Assembly (NCBI GenBank): GCA_946965045.2
Contig: OX337235.1
Location: 1,689,508 to 1,753,507, forward strand
From: Epithemia pelagica
Taxonomy: Eukaryota; Bacillariophyta; Bacillariophyceae; Surirellales; Surirellaceae
Length of the DNA: 64,000 bases
Direction: 5' to 3'
The first letter of the stretch is position 1, and every line of letters begins with the position of its first letter. Made by a program: the position numbers and the translations under genes. Of this stretch, positions 41,302 to 50,507 are shown piece after piece. A model generated the notes under the pieces. That model was given only the letters and a program-made list of their open reading frames with translations, made no database searches and had not been told where the DNA came from.

Positions 41302-42880
41302 GGAGAAGCTCCGTGAATTTAACTCTCCAAGGATTTCTGTTTAGAAGAGGAAAGGCGAAGGCAATCGTTAGCGGTTCGTGTTCTAACTCTTTCGGCCAAA
41401 TCGTATTCTCGAAGGGCAAAACACAAAACATGTCGGATGCTTTAGCCAACATCCGTCGCCACCGTCCGCTCATCAGTGAAGGTGCGATGAAAATGTGCGT
41501 ATTCCACGGCCGTACATGCCAAGCCTCGGCCATCGTGAAGACCGCGACATCGGCTAGACAAGGAGGTGGAAGCCACACGAAGACTCCGTTGTTATCTGTT
41601 GGTTTTGAGAACCAATCGTTCATCTTTAATACGTGCACTTGATCCGTATCGTCTACCAAGCGACGAAGTAAAGACGAGATGACTCTTGGCTGTCTTTGGT
41701 CGACGGTGAGGTGTAACGGGACGAAATCAAGCATCGCATCCCCACGCATTACCCCACTCGTCAGATCTGATCTTGACAAACCATCGGTCCCTTGCGTGAT
41801 CATCCTTTTACCCGCCACCCATACAAAGTGTATAAAGGCCTCTCCTTTCATCAACACACGATGAAGACGGAACATGAGACTCAACACTTCCGGTGACTTG
41901 GCTGTGCCACGGTAAAAGGCAGATTCCGCGTGCATGTTGTCGGTGAAGATAAAGACTTCCGCCAATGAGTTAAGACGATCCTCCTCCGACAATTGTTCTA
42001 TCTTCATCACAATGTTTGCAAGTTCTCTGAAATTGGATGAAGATCCTTGCATTGCTTTCGGGTCCCATGCTCCAAAATCAACCTCAACTTGATGATCACC
42101 AGGAGTCCAGCCCGACATTCCAAAGCCAGCTCCTGATGCATCTCCGAAGAAGTAGCGCACGGTGGCTCCTTGTTTGTCTGGTCTTAACATACGCCGTGGT
42201 GGTGATGACGCGGAGGTCAAGGATTCCAGGGCTTCAATGTCAAAACGCATTCGAGAGACCATCCGAACTCGCTTCGGAGTTTCAAGGCCCAGGGGATCTT
42301 GTAGATGCAACGTGTCTGATCCAATCTTCCACCCCTTATCATCGCGATCCGGTCGCCAGCTGTTCAGCGTGGCATAAACGCCATTTAGATATATTCTGAT
42401 AACAGGGAAAGCTCGTCCCACATGGTTGAGAAAACCTGCCACCTGTCTAAGCGTCTTACTGTTCATAGTGTCTTTCGGGGTTGCGGTAGCTAACTGATCC
42501 ATTTCCTCTCGTAGACGTCCCACTTCTTTCTTAGTCTTTTCCCATTTTTCTTGGGACACGGTTTTGTAGGGTCGGCGTGGTTCTGTTCCACACACTACAC
42601 CTGCCCACGCCCCTGGACTCTGGGTTTGTTCTCGTCGTTTTCGGGCGGCGTCTTGCACGCCATGGAACGACGCTGTTTTGGCGATTCGCGAACTCACTTG
42701 CCATGCATCTTCGGCCATAGGTCCCGTTCCTCTCAAGTCGTCCACATAATCATGGGCATCAGCTGCCAATTCTCCAGTCGATCGATACTTAGCTATCCAC
42801 GGCACACCGGGCTGGTAGTCCACAGTTCCTGGTAGGTTCACTCGTACCGACGACCACAAAAAACCCGTTTTCTTCGTCAC
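41138..42880 (-). CDS. Reverse transcriptase (C-terminal part) and RNase H of YR retrotransposon
   Basis: 580-residue frame. It contains the RT catalytic box DAHDYVDDLRGTG (YxDD) near its start and the connection region. An RNase H domain follows with its acidic residues in RYFFGDASGAGFGMSGW, SSNFRELANIV and VFIFTDNMHAESAFYRG. It continues the RT of the upstream frame (42789-44789), with which it overlaps out of phase. The frames join in sense if one T of a T6 run (plus-strand A6, 42858-42863) is skipped. Either +1 frameshifting or a single-base insertion explains the break. Confidence 0.82.
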   Translation of the reverse strand: MTKKTGFLWSSVRVNLPGTVDYQPGVPWIAKYRSTGELAADAHDYVDDLRGTGPMAEDAWQVSSRIAKTASFHGVQDAARKRREQTQSPGAWAGVVCGTEPRRPYKTVSQEKWEKTKKEVGRLREEMDQLATATPKDTMNSKTLRQVAGFLNHVGRAFPVIRIYLNGVYATLNSWRPDRDDKGWKIGSDTLHLQDPLGLETPKRVRMVSRMRFDIEALESLTSASSPPRRMLRPDKQGATVRYFFGDASGAGFGMSGWTPGDHQVEVDFGAWDPKAMQGSSSNFRELANIVMKIEQLSEEDRLNSLAEVFIFTDNMHAESAFYRGTAKSPEVLSLMFRLHRVLMKGEAFIHFVWVAGKRMITQGTDGLSRSDLTSGVMRGDAMLDFVPLHLTVDQRQPRVISSLLRRLVDDTDQVHVLKMNDWFSKPTDNNGVFVWLPPPCLADVAVFTMAEAWHVRPWNTHIFIAPSLMSGRWRRMLAKASDMFCVLPFENTIWPKELEHEPLTIAFAFPLLNRNPWRVKFTELLRDDRDVLRQMHRKSFAHARDYLRKLWICARALEAMPGGISCSLLCSSRRPRPVP

Positions 42881-44789
42881 TTGGGTCGCCCATCATGACG
42901 CGCTTGAGTCGCCTTGTTTGCTGGACGGTATTGAATGGCGAAGGACTTTGTCCCATGGGACATCTATACCATCCTTCGATGTACAATTCGCCTGTCTCTG
43001 TTTCTCCGAATAGAGGCGTGAGATCCATCCCACTAAACTCTTGGAGTTCGGGGTGGATCCAAAAATTTAGGAACATTTCCCCATAATCATTATCAACGCA
43101 CCAGTACGAGTCGTCCAAGGTGCGAACTAACACGTCTGCATCCGGAAGAGGGAACCAAGGTGCGTATAAACAATCATTCAATCCACTCTTGGTGCCATCA
43201 TAAACCATTCTAATATCTGTTTCGCCCTTTGGGACCGCGAAATAGTTCATGGTGGCTTTCCATTGACCCGGCCCCACATACTTCTTTAGACAAACGTCGT
43301 CAAGCTTTTCCTTGATCTTTGTAATGGTCTCTTCGTCTCCCAAACCTTGCTGTGGCTCCAAGATCTGGCGAGGCACCCCAGTCCAGAGCGGTGGGACGCC
43401 GAGAGCCACATCTCTGATGTATTCTTGAGGCCATCGCCAGAAAAAGACACCTGATCCTGCGGGCCAACTCCAGAAATCAGCTTGGAATGCTTGACGACAC
43501 GCTTGCCATCCTCGCTCATGCAAGACTTTCCACCAGCGAGGTTCATTATATTTGATATTTTTGTTCCACCAATCAACCCACGAGCGGATGACATTCCTTT
43601 TCCAGCGACGCAGCATGGCTGATCGCAGAATGGCGAATGCTCTTCGATGGTTGTCTTGAAGACGAGCGTGACCCAACAAATACCGCACCCGGTCGTCCCA
43701 CAAGTCGACTGGGACCGCTGCTTTGTCGTGCTTGACGGCCTTCTCTGAGGTGGTATCGACCCCCGTGTCCTTGGGGCGACGATAGTCGTTCAACCTGTCT
43801 CTTCGGAACAGCCCCCTGCTCATGGATGATGCACTGTCGATGCTTGCAACTGGATCGACAGTTCCGGCGTTCAACTCGCTCTTCTGTTGGTTTACCGTCA
43901 TTTCTGCTGAGAGACGACTTCGCTTGATACTCGGGAATTTATACCCGTCGTCCTCTTCCTCGTTGATGCGATCCCGTTTTTTCGTCCACTCTACAAGGCA
44001 GGCGCCGATTGCCGCAGCAACCTTGATGGGGCTTGTCAATTCCCTCACCACCACCTCACTTGTGGATTCATTCATCGTTTTCGCTAAGGAAGAAGGAACA
44101 TCCAAGCAAGACGAGACTTCCGACACTGTCAAACGCCGCTTGGTCCTCATGGACCCGAACACTGTTGGTAGTGTCCACAACTTCTTTCTTTTCTTCTGGA
44201 TAGTTTCACAGTCCACTTGATTTCTGTTGGTCTCAGACGATGGTTCAATATCCTCTCGAACTCGTTTGCCTGTCTGTTTCTTGTCGAGCAAATCTTCGAA
44301 TGAACTATCAGCGCCTTGCAAGATTTCTTCTTCCCAAAAGGTCGCTGCTGAAACCGACTCGCTGTCCTTTCTCGTCCAAACATGAAATTGACAACTCCAG
44401 TTGGTCACCCCTCCCAATTGTGCATGGTTAAGCGCTCGTGACGACGCTGCCCAATTGCTCGGGGATTTGCCTCTGAGGGAGCGTTGTGCCAAGACGACTT
44501 GAGTGGAACGTTTCCAGAATTCTGAGCTGGCTCTGGGTGGTTGATACTTTCCTTCAAACACAACAACGTCGCAAGCCGGCAGTTCCATGAGCACATCTTC
44601 AATAGAATGTGCGTCTGTCTTGGTGGGAGGTTGCGTGCTTAGCCACCGTATTTCCGTGTTCTTGGGGACTAAGTTCTCCCAATGCTGCTGGTTGTCAGGA
44701 AGCGTCAACCATTGGAGCTGACAGTTGGTCAAGTTGTCCGTCAGAAACAACCACGCCGGCAACCCGTCGGATACAATTCCCAAACGCAA
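42789..44789 (-). CDS. Reverse transcriptase (N-terminal part) ORF of YR retrotransposon
   Basis: 666-codon frame. The first ~400 residues are charged and poorly recognisable. From about residue 490 RT motifs appear: a KATMNYFAVPKGETDIRMVY block, DGTKSGLNDCLYAPWFPLPD, VDNDYGEMFLNFWIHPEL (motif A with Asp), and WYRCPMGQSPSPFNTVQQ (motif B-like, MGxSP). The YxDD box lies in the next frame. The last ~25 codons, after the T6 run at the GDPSDEENG position, are out of frame with the family. The start is uncertain; the frame begins 145 bp after the gag stop. Confidence 0.75.
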   Translation of the reverse strand: MRLGIVSDGLPAWLFLTDNLTNCQLQWLTLPDNQQHWENLVPKNTEIRWLSTQPPTKTDAHSIEDVLMELPACDVVVFEGKYQPPRASSEFWKRSTQVVLAQRSLRGKSPSNWAASSRALNHAQLGGVTNWSCQFHVWTRKDSESVSAATFWEEEILQGADSSFEDLLDKKQTGKRVREDIEPSSETNRNQVDCETIQKKRKKLWTLPTVFGSMRTKRRLTVSEVSSCLDVPSSLAKTMNESTSEVVVRELTSPIKVAAAIGACLVEWTKKRDRINEEEDDGYKFPSIKRSRLSAEMTVNQQKSELNAGTVDPVASIDSASSMSRGLFRRDRLNDYRRPKDTGVDTTSEKAVKHDKAAVPVDLWDDRVRYLLGHARLQDNHRRAFAILRSAMLRRWKRNVIRSWVDWWNKNIKYNEPRWWKVLHERGWQACRQAFQADFWSWPAGSGVFFWRWPQEYIRDVALGVPPLWTGVPRQILEPQQGLGDEETITKIKEKLDDVCLKKYVGPGQWKATMNYFAVPKGETDIRMVYDGTKSGLNDCLYAPWFPLPDADVLVRTLDDSYWCVDNDYGEMFLNFWIHPELQEFSGMDLTPLFGETETGELYIEGWYRCPMGQSPSPFNTVQQTRRLKRVMMGDPSDEENGFFVVVGTSEPTRNCGLPARCAVDS

Positions 44790-44933
44790 GTTCCCGGGAG
44801 TCAGGGATACTTGCCTCCTGATCCAAGACGAGTAGGTCTCCGTGATGGGCGTTTCCTTGAACTGCTCTCTTCTGCTGACCCCATCCGGGTCTTTTCCTTC
44901 TTCATCTTTCTTTCTCTCTTCTTTGGCTTCTAC

Positions 44934-47771
44934 TCACGCCTGATCCGAGTTTTCTTTATTCGCTTTGGCTTTCTTCGATGGTAAACGTCCTTGCAAGTTT
45001 TTGACTTGGCTTTCAACAGCATCAACTTTCCTTTTTGCTTGTTGTGCTTCACTCAGTGCTTTCTTGACATCATCTACGATGGGATTAACATCGTCGTGGA
45101 AGCTTACCACATCAAGCAAGAAATGCGTTAGCATCGGACCCACCTTGGGGTGGTTTTTGAAATTATGGTCCAGAAATTCCTTCTGCAATCGATGAGATTG
45201 AAGAACAGACCAAAGCAATTCCGGAGCTCGGTCTGGCGAAGTCGCCTGGTTGAGCGTGATTTCACTGCAACCTCGTCTTGGTTGACTAATGACCTCAAAG
45301 ACAATTCTGGTGATATTTTGTACGAGGTCCCATCGACGTGTCTCCGAGAGCTTGGTGTCGGCTCCATAATCTTCAACTTGGTCCTTCATGAATATGAAGA
45401 GAGAGTCGAGAAAATTCCGAGACTCCGTCAGCAAAAAGCGCGCTATCGCTTTCGCTTCTCGAGACATGGTTGATGCTTCAATCTCAGACAACAACGGTGG
45501 GTACTTGTCGGCGATCATTTTCCGAATCATATTTGCCGCTCCCATGTCTCTTGACCCTGACCCCTTGAATTTTTGATACGTGTCCATTCGGGCCAGTTTT
45601 CTTGGATTAGTTCGGGCCTGGTCCGGTGTCCCGGCCAATGCCGTGGGTGCAATCAGCTGAAACGAATACAGTCCCTTTTGATCACTGGGCGACTCCATGT
45701 TGGAACGTTGTCCGCAATAGTGGACGTCCACGTTTTCCGTGAAACTCTGCGATCCCGTTGTGGTTTTTTCCATAAGACTGATCGCATCCACAAACTTCAG
45801 AACAGAGGAAGGGACGTTGTTGGAAGCAACAAAAGCCGCGACCTGCGACAAGGAAGAAAATTGCTTGCCCTCAATCTCGACAGTATAATTCTCTGAACGT
45901 GCTTCAATATCTGTGAGGCGCACTCTGTTGAGCTCGCTTTCCTCTTCCAATTTAACAATCAACCGCTTGATGTCTTCAACTTCTGCTTGAGACAAATTGA
46001 AAAGCGATGACTGTCCATTGGTGCCGCCTGCGGCCCGAACAGCATCCGCTGTCGTCCGTCGAATGTGCTCCTCGAATTCAGACAATCCACCTCGAATAAA
46101 AAACTTCTCAGCTACCTTGAGGGTGGGTGAAACCTTCGACAGCTCCGCCCAAATGGCTTTGTTCACCTCGCCTGTGAGCATGGCTACGACTTCTTTCCTG
46201 GACGAATGGATGGCCTCGACCTTCGTGTCATGTAGCTTGTTGGTCAGTGTATTGATTGAATCATACATTCGTTGAAAGCTGGCCCCGTGGAGAGCCTGTG
46301 TTTCCTTGATGGCTTCCAACAACGCCGGGTTAATCTTCTTTTCCTCTTGATTCTGATGCCACTCGCTAATGGCTTGCCATACCGTCGTGGCTCCTGAATC
46401 TTCAGGAGGAGCTCCCAACAATCCACTAAGGACATTCACCTTGTCCACAAGTACATTCAGGAGTTGGTTTTGCTCCGCTTGGCGCAATCGCATGGTCGTG
46501 AGTTCCGACGCTGTGGCGCGTTGTACCTGAGCCGTGGTAACCGTGTTGCGGGACACTCGGTTTTTAAAAGTATCTTCGTCAAGCAATGGATCTACATCTT
46601 CCAATTCGCTCTCTTCACTGGTTGGGGAAGGTACTTCCACGTCTTCCAATTCCAAGCGACGAGCTGGGGTGAAAGCCGTTTGGGTTGCATCAGCTTGGAG
46701 CTGCTCTACCGATTTGTGACGAAGAGGCGTCCCTGGCAAAGCGCTACTCGCTAGCTCCCTTTCCTGACCCTGCATCTCGCCACTGAGCATTGCGAACATA
46801 GACGACCATAGCCATACGGGCTTATGAGCTTGGAGCATTTCTTGAACCTTGGAGCGACCCAACCGAGTTGTTTCCAAGAACGGGTCTTGAAAAGCAAGCG
46901 TCGGAAGCTGGCCATGGTTAAGATTGCCTTTCGGCACAGGGACGCAAATGAACAAACATTCTTCGATGCCTTGGTCTCGAAGACTGCCCAGGAACGAAGA
47001 TGCCTTGCGATGCGATTTCTTGGGGCACTGGCCCTTGAGATGGAGGCAAAACTTGCCCGCAACTCCCACGACTGCACCACAAAACTTGTCTTCCTTTAAA
47101 TCCACTGCAAATAGAGCAACCGAATTTTGCAACTCGGCAGGATAGTTCACACTAGGGTTAGTCTCAGCAATCGCGGGAAGCTCACCTTTCGTAAGATTGG
47201 ACCGAGCGTCCGGATGGAAGGACACTTCTCGCGTCTCCGCGAGGCCGTAATCCGCAAACTGACTCGTGTCGCGAGCCACCTTAGCCGCTTCCGGTTTAAC
47301 GATACTCTTGAACAAACTAGCGGAAGATTCGCGTCCCTCGTTCGAACTTTCCTGCACCGAGAAACGATTCGCAGCCTTAGCTTCCACGCAAAGAGTGGCC
47401 GCAAGCAAATCCGTCTCCGTGAGACCGCCTAACGAGAAGGACTCGCGACTTTCCGTGCTCGCACCGGGATCCATCGTGGCATCCACTAAGAACTGGTCCC
47501 CAAACGAACGACCGGAGGGCACGGACACAAAATCCCCCCCCATACTAGCCGACGCAGAGCCACGAGAGCCCCGCGCCGAAGGGTCCTGCACAGTCGATAC
47601 GCCCACCCCCAAGCCAAGGTCCGACAAAGCCACCGCGAGTTCACCCGAAGGAGACGTGAGCGGCGGAGCAGGAGGCGGAAAAGACACCGGGGAAGCGGAA
47701 CGCTCAGTACGCGAACCAGAACGCAAATCGCGATAAAGCGAAGCGCGAGCAGAGAAGCCAGACGAAGACAT
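44934..47771 (-). CDS. Gag-like ORF of YR retrotransposon
   Basis: 945-residue frame whose ATG lies 30 bp inside the left A repeat. Ser/Pro/Arg-rich start, a middle part with a Cys/His cluster (FCLHLKGQCPKKSHRK), coiled-coil-like heptads (about 480-640), and a helical C-terminal part ending in a basic KAKANKENSDQA tail. No family signature, but its position and length fit a structural protein of a YR element. No stop codon interrupts it. Confidence 0.65.
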   Translation of the reverse strand: MSSSGFSARASLYRDLRSGSRTERSASPVSFPPPAPPLTSPSGELAVALSDLGLGVGVSTVQDPSARGSRGSASASMGGDFVSVPSGRSFGDQFLVDATMDPGASTESRESFSLGGLTETDLLAATLCVEAKAANRFSVQESSNEGRESSASLFKSIVKPEAAKVARDTSQFADYGLAETREVSFHPDARSNLTKGELPAIAETNPSVNYPAELQNSVALFAVDLKEDKFCGAVVGVAGKFCLHLKGQCPKKSHRKASSFLGSLRDQGIEECLFICVPVPKGNLNHGQLPTLAFQDPFLETTRLGRSKVQEMLQAHKPVWLWSSMFAMLSGEMQGQERELASSALPGTPLRHKSVEQLQADATQTAFTPARRLELEDVEVPSPTSEESELEDVDPLLDEDTFKNRVSRNTVTTAQVQRATASELTTMRLRQAEQNQLLNVLVDKVNVLSGLLGAPPEDSGATTVWQAISEWHQNQEEKKINPALLEAIKETQALHGASFQRMYDSINTLTNKLHDTKVEAIHSSRKEVVAMLTGEVNKAIWAELSKVSPTLKVAEKFFIRGGLSEFEEHIRRTTADAVRAAGGTNGQSSLFNLSQAEVEDIKRLIVKLEEESELNRVRLTDIEARSENYTVEIEGKQFSSLSQVAAFVASNNVPSSVLKFVDAISLMEKTTTGSQSFTENVDVHYCGQRSNMESPSDQKGLYSFQLIAPTALAGTPDQARTNPRKLARMDTYQKFKGSGSRDMGAANMIRKMIADKYPPLLSEIEASTMSREAKAIARFLLTESRNFLDSLFIFMKDQVEDYGADTKLSETRRWDLVQNITRIVFEVISQPRRGCSEITLNQATSPDRAPELLWSVLQSHRLQKEFLDHNFKNHPKVGPMLTHFLLDVVSFHDDVNPIVDDVKKALSEAQQAKRKVDAVESQVKNLQGRLPSKKAKANKENSDQA

Positions 47772-47800
47772 GGGGGCGGTGGCAGGGCGAAATCGACAAC

Positions 47801-48062
47801 AAACAAAATTCAGATAGTCACAAGAAGAGATACAATACCTGCAACGTATAGCACCTCAACCAACAATCAACCTGAAAGACAGTGACCCGATCAACTTTCA
47901 TTCCAAAGTTGAGTTCATGCAAACTGGTAGATCTTTGATCTTCAAGATACGCACGAAATCTCTTTGGGATATTCGGTCGCTTATTCGACCCGTGTGTCAG
48001 TTGTTCATTCGTCAGTTTACCTCTTGATTCTTGTATTGCCAGATTAGCTTGAGCACATTAAG
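47801..48062 (-). repeat. Split direct repeat A, terminal copy
   Basis: 262 bp at the 5' end of the YR retrotransposon (minus orientation), bounded on the right by AG and then GTTTCC minisatellite. Partner of 39019-39280. Confidence 0.9.
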
Positions 48063-48205
48063 AGTTTCCAGTCGTGTGTCCGATGTTTCCACGTTGTTTC
48101 CATTTGATTCCACTTGTTTCCATTGTTTCCAGTCGTGTTTCCACTTGTTCCCGATGTTTCCAGTCACGCTTCCAGTTTTGGCGATATGTTTCCACTCGTG
48201 TTTCT
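48063..48205. repeat. GTTTCC minisatellite, right flank of YR element
   Basis: Degenerate array of GTTTCCAGTCGTG, ATGTTTCCACG, TTGTTTCC and related units directly abutting the retrotransposon's right end. Confidence 0.85.
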
Positions 48206-48888
48206 AGAAAAGTCATTAAATATTTTGTTTACCCCTGTGTCGTAGAGGACTCAAATTCATGTCCTTGTTTCTAATTTAAATAAATAATAGAGTGTGTGTG
48301 GTTCGCATCTTCAGAAACATATCATCACCACTAATTGGAAAACTCAATGCTTAAAAATCCTTATCCCTATAATAGGAAGCAGTCATTTTGGCCACTGGGA
48401 ACAATATTCGTAGGTGTCCCTGTGACTGATCATCGGCAAGTGTGTTGGGCCAGATTTTTAAGTCCCGTTTCTCCCATCGATTCGTACAATCAATACTCCT
48501 ATTCGTCTGAGTTCAGTATGAACGGGACGGGTGGGCCGGAAGGCTTGGGGTCTGGGGTGGGAATTTCCAGAAAGACCAGCTGTTCCGAAAACGGACGGAC
48601 ACTAGAGTAAAAAGTACAATTGAGCAAACATGGCGGTTGATGAAACGGTTAAATATATAAGGCAATGATATAGAAATGAATATTTTAATGGTCAGTCATG
48701 GTATGATTTGGAGGTGCACCTACAACCGCGTAATTTGCGAGTAAGGTCTCACCCTTGACGTATCCATCATATTAATGTACGACTCCCAACCATCGATCTA
48801 TGACCACTACAAGCGTTTTTGTGTTGAAGCCTGTAATTTGACGTTGAATGACGTTACTAGCATCACTCATCACTCTCCAAAATCGCTA
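48206..48888. other. Spacer between YR element and 710-bp inverted-repeat element
   Basis: About 680 bp. A 91-codon plus-strand frame (48335-48610) lies here without recognisable content. No gene called. Confidence 0.4.
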
Positions 48889-49598
48889 AGGGGGTATGTT
48901 ATCGGGCGCGCGGAGCATGGGCGGAGCATGGATATGGGGGGAGCAATGCATGCTCCACGATGCATGCTCCGCGCGTCTATATTATCGGTGGGCGGATGCA
49001 GAGATGCGGAGCATGCGCGGCGCGCGCGCTCAAAATCCTGGACCGTCATGGAAACGCGTATGGGTCGCCTTAAGTATGGAATCGAAAAGGAAGGAGAAGA
49101 GCAACTTTGGGAAGACGATGGCAAGCAAAGGGGTGGTTTCCGGACACAATAATCATTCCCTTTATAGACTACTTATCATTTAGAGTATCCATTGGATATT
49201 TCACCTGTTGTTCTGTTGGCCCTACGAGCTCATGTGGGAAAGACACGTCAATTTCCATGCTCTATGGAAACACAACCTCCACCATGAGGATGGAAAAGAC
49301 TCCTAAAGAGCAAGGCAGCAACAGTTGGCCGACTATATGTCCTTGTCTACAATACTAGTGCCTAGATAGACTCTGTCATCGCTTTTGTCCATGACAAATC
49401 CATCATCGGAAGACTTCGACTGTTCGACGCATTGAGTGTGTGGTGTGTGGGCGCGTGATTTTGCTTCCAACCATGCTCCACCCGCACTCTTCCTCCGCAT
49501 GTAAATTTTGCGGAGGAAAGCTCTATATCCGGGTTGGTTTGGCCTTTCCGCCCATATCATGCTCCGCACATGCTCCGCGCGCCCGATAATATACCCCT
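48889..49598. mobile_element. 710-bp terminal-inverted-repeat element (non-autonomous DNA transposon)
   Basis: The left end AGGGGGTATGTTATCGGGCG and the reverse complement of the right end AGGGGTATATTATCGGGCGC agree over about 45 bases, with one G indel and two substitutions, and continue through CGCGGAGCATG repeats. A TA dinucleotide flanks both ends (48887-48888, 49599-49600), compatible with a Tc1/mariner-type target duplication. GCGGAGCATG and CATGCTCC motifs recur inside, with a GC-rich inner palindrome near 48930-49030. Frames of 80-125 codons occur but resemble no transposase. Confidence 0.75.
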
Positions 49599-50083
49599 TA
49601 AGTCCTCATCCCCATGAAATACACCATGACGAACAGTCGGCCGCCGCAACAGCAAACAAGGAAAAGGGGTAGTAGTACCAAAGGGGGACTGGACATGGTA
49701 CGGAAACGATCGAGGGAAGAGGAAGACGATAGCAATTCCACCACTCCAACACCAAACGAGCAGCCGCCGCCACCGGCAAACAACTGTGTGTCACCATCAC
49801 CGCCACCAGCACGACGCCGAATCTTGTAGATTCCAAAGCCCACCAAGGAACAAGGAACCCAACAGCAGCAGCAGCAGCATCGGTAGCAGCAACGAGCTCA
49901 ACGGGCAGTTGCAACAAACCATAGTACCAACATACGAATAACTACAGTAAGAGTGACATCCGAGAATCTCTGTCGACGGGTTGACTTGTTGGAACAACAA
50001 GCACAGCAGATTATGTCGACAACAACAACGACAGAGGATCCCATGTCTCTCCTCCATCACAGAAAAGAAAGGTTGCTACCACA
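49599..50083. other. Degenerate low-complexity region, possible coding remnants
   Basis: The plus strand is rich in CAA/CAG runs. A 71-codon frame (49614-49829) reads KRSREEEDDSNSTTPTPNEQ and looks protein-like but stops early. No family recognised. Confidence 0.35.
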
Positions 50084-50461
50084 ATGAGGGAAGCGCCAAC
50101 AGCGACAGCGGATGACAACAAGACGTTGGTGGCACCACCAAGCGCTGCTTGTTGTTCCGCCGATGCTGAGTTTACTCGTCGCTTGGTGGCGGGACTGCAG
50201 AATCCTCAACTGATGGCGGCACTTCGAGAAGCATTCGCTTCCAAATTCGAGGAGCTCAAAGGAAAGTACCAGCATCTTGAAGGAAAGTACCAGCAGCTCA
50301 AAAGGAAAGCATGTTTCCTCTGTTCTTGTGACTCTTTTCGTTTAGTCTTCGAAAATTTTTCTAAGAGTAAACGAAAAGAGTCACAAGAACGAAACAAATC
50401 ATTTGGCGAGCGATTCATGGACTGGCGTTCTATATTGATGATGAAGATAAGGAATCTTTAA
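50084..50461 (+). CDS. Hypothetical protein with short coiled coil, possibly degenerate
   Basis: 125-codon frame. Residues about 25-75 (FTRRLVAGLQNPQLMAALRE followed by KFEELKGKYQHLEGKYQQLK) form a credible helical coiled coil with two KYQxL repeats. The C-terminal third is encoded by the arms of two long hairpins (50322-50390 and 50432-50507), so the natural end of the protein is doubtful. No known family. It may be a fragment of a larger lineage-specific gene. Confidence 0.35.
   Translation: MREAPTATADDNKTLVAPPSAACCSADAEFTRRLVAGLQNPQLMAALREAFASKFEELKGKYQHLEGKYQQLKRKACFLCSCDSFRLVFENFSKSKRKESQERNKSFGERFMDWRSILMMKIRNL
50322..50390. repeat. Hairpin-forming inverted repeat, 23-bp perfect arms
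   Basis: Arms 50322-50344 and 50368-50390 are exact reverse complements (GTTCTTGTGACTCTTTTCG...). The 23-base loop continues the pairing with mismatches (CTTCGAAAA versus CTTAGAAAAA). A very stable foldback of about 70 bases. Confidence 0.9.
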
Positions 50462-50507
50462 TGAACTGCCCAGTTCATTAAATATTCCTTATCTTCATGA
50501 TCAATAT
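50432..50507. repeat. Hairpin-forming inverted repeat, 37-bp arms with 2-nt loop
   Basis: Arms 50432-50468 and 50471-50507 are reverse complements with two mismatches, separated by CC only. The next plus-strand frame (50497-50799) starts inside the right arm, so the arm pair looks like an inverted duplication of that frame's beginning. Confidence 0.9.

Larger units (their letters stand above)
38557..48062 (-). mobile_element. Complete tyrosine-recombinase retrotransposon with split direct repeats (PAT/Ngaro-like)
   Basis: A 9.5-kb element read on the minus strand: A repeat (48062-47801), gag-like ORF, RT ORF, RT/RNase H ORF, tyrosine recombinase ORF, B repeat (39717-39279), A repeat (39280-39019), 23-bp spacer, B repeat (38995-38557). 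This A-ORFs-B-A-B order is the split direct repeat arrangement known from YR retrotransposons such as PAT and Ngaro, which integrate through a circle using a recombinase instead of an integrase. The two A copies (262 bp) and the two B copies (439 bp) each differ at about one position by eye, so the insertion is recent. No target duplication is visible; an AG dinucleotide is shared at all three A/B or flank junctions. Both flanks are GTTTCC minisatellite. The class is firm; a named clade would need a tree. Confidence 0.88.
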
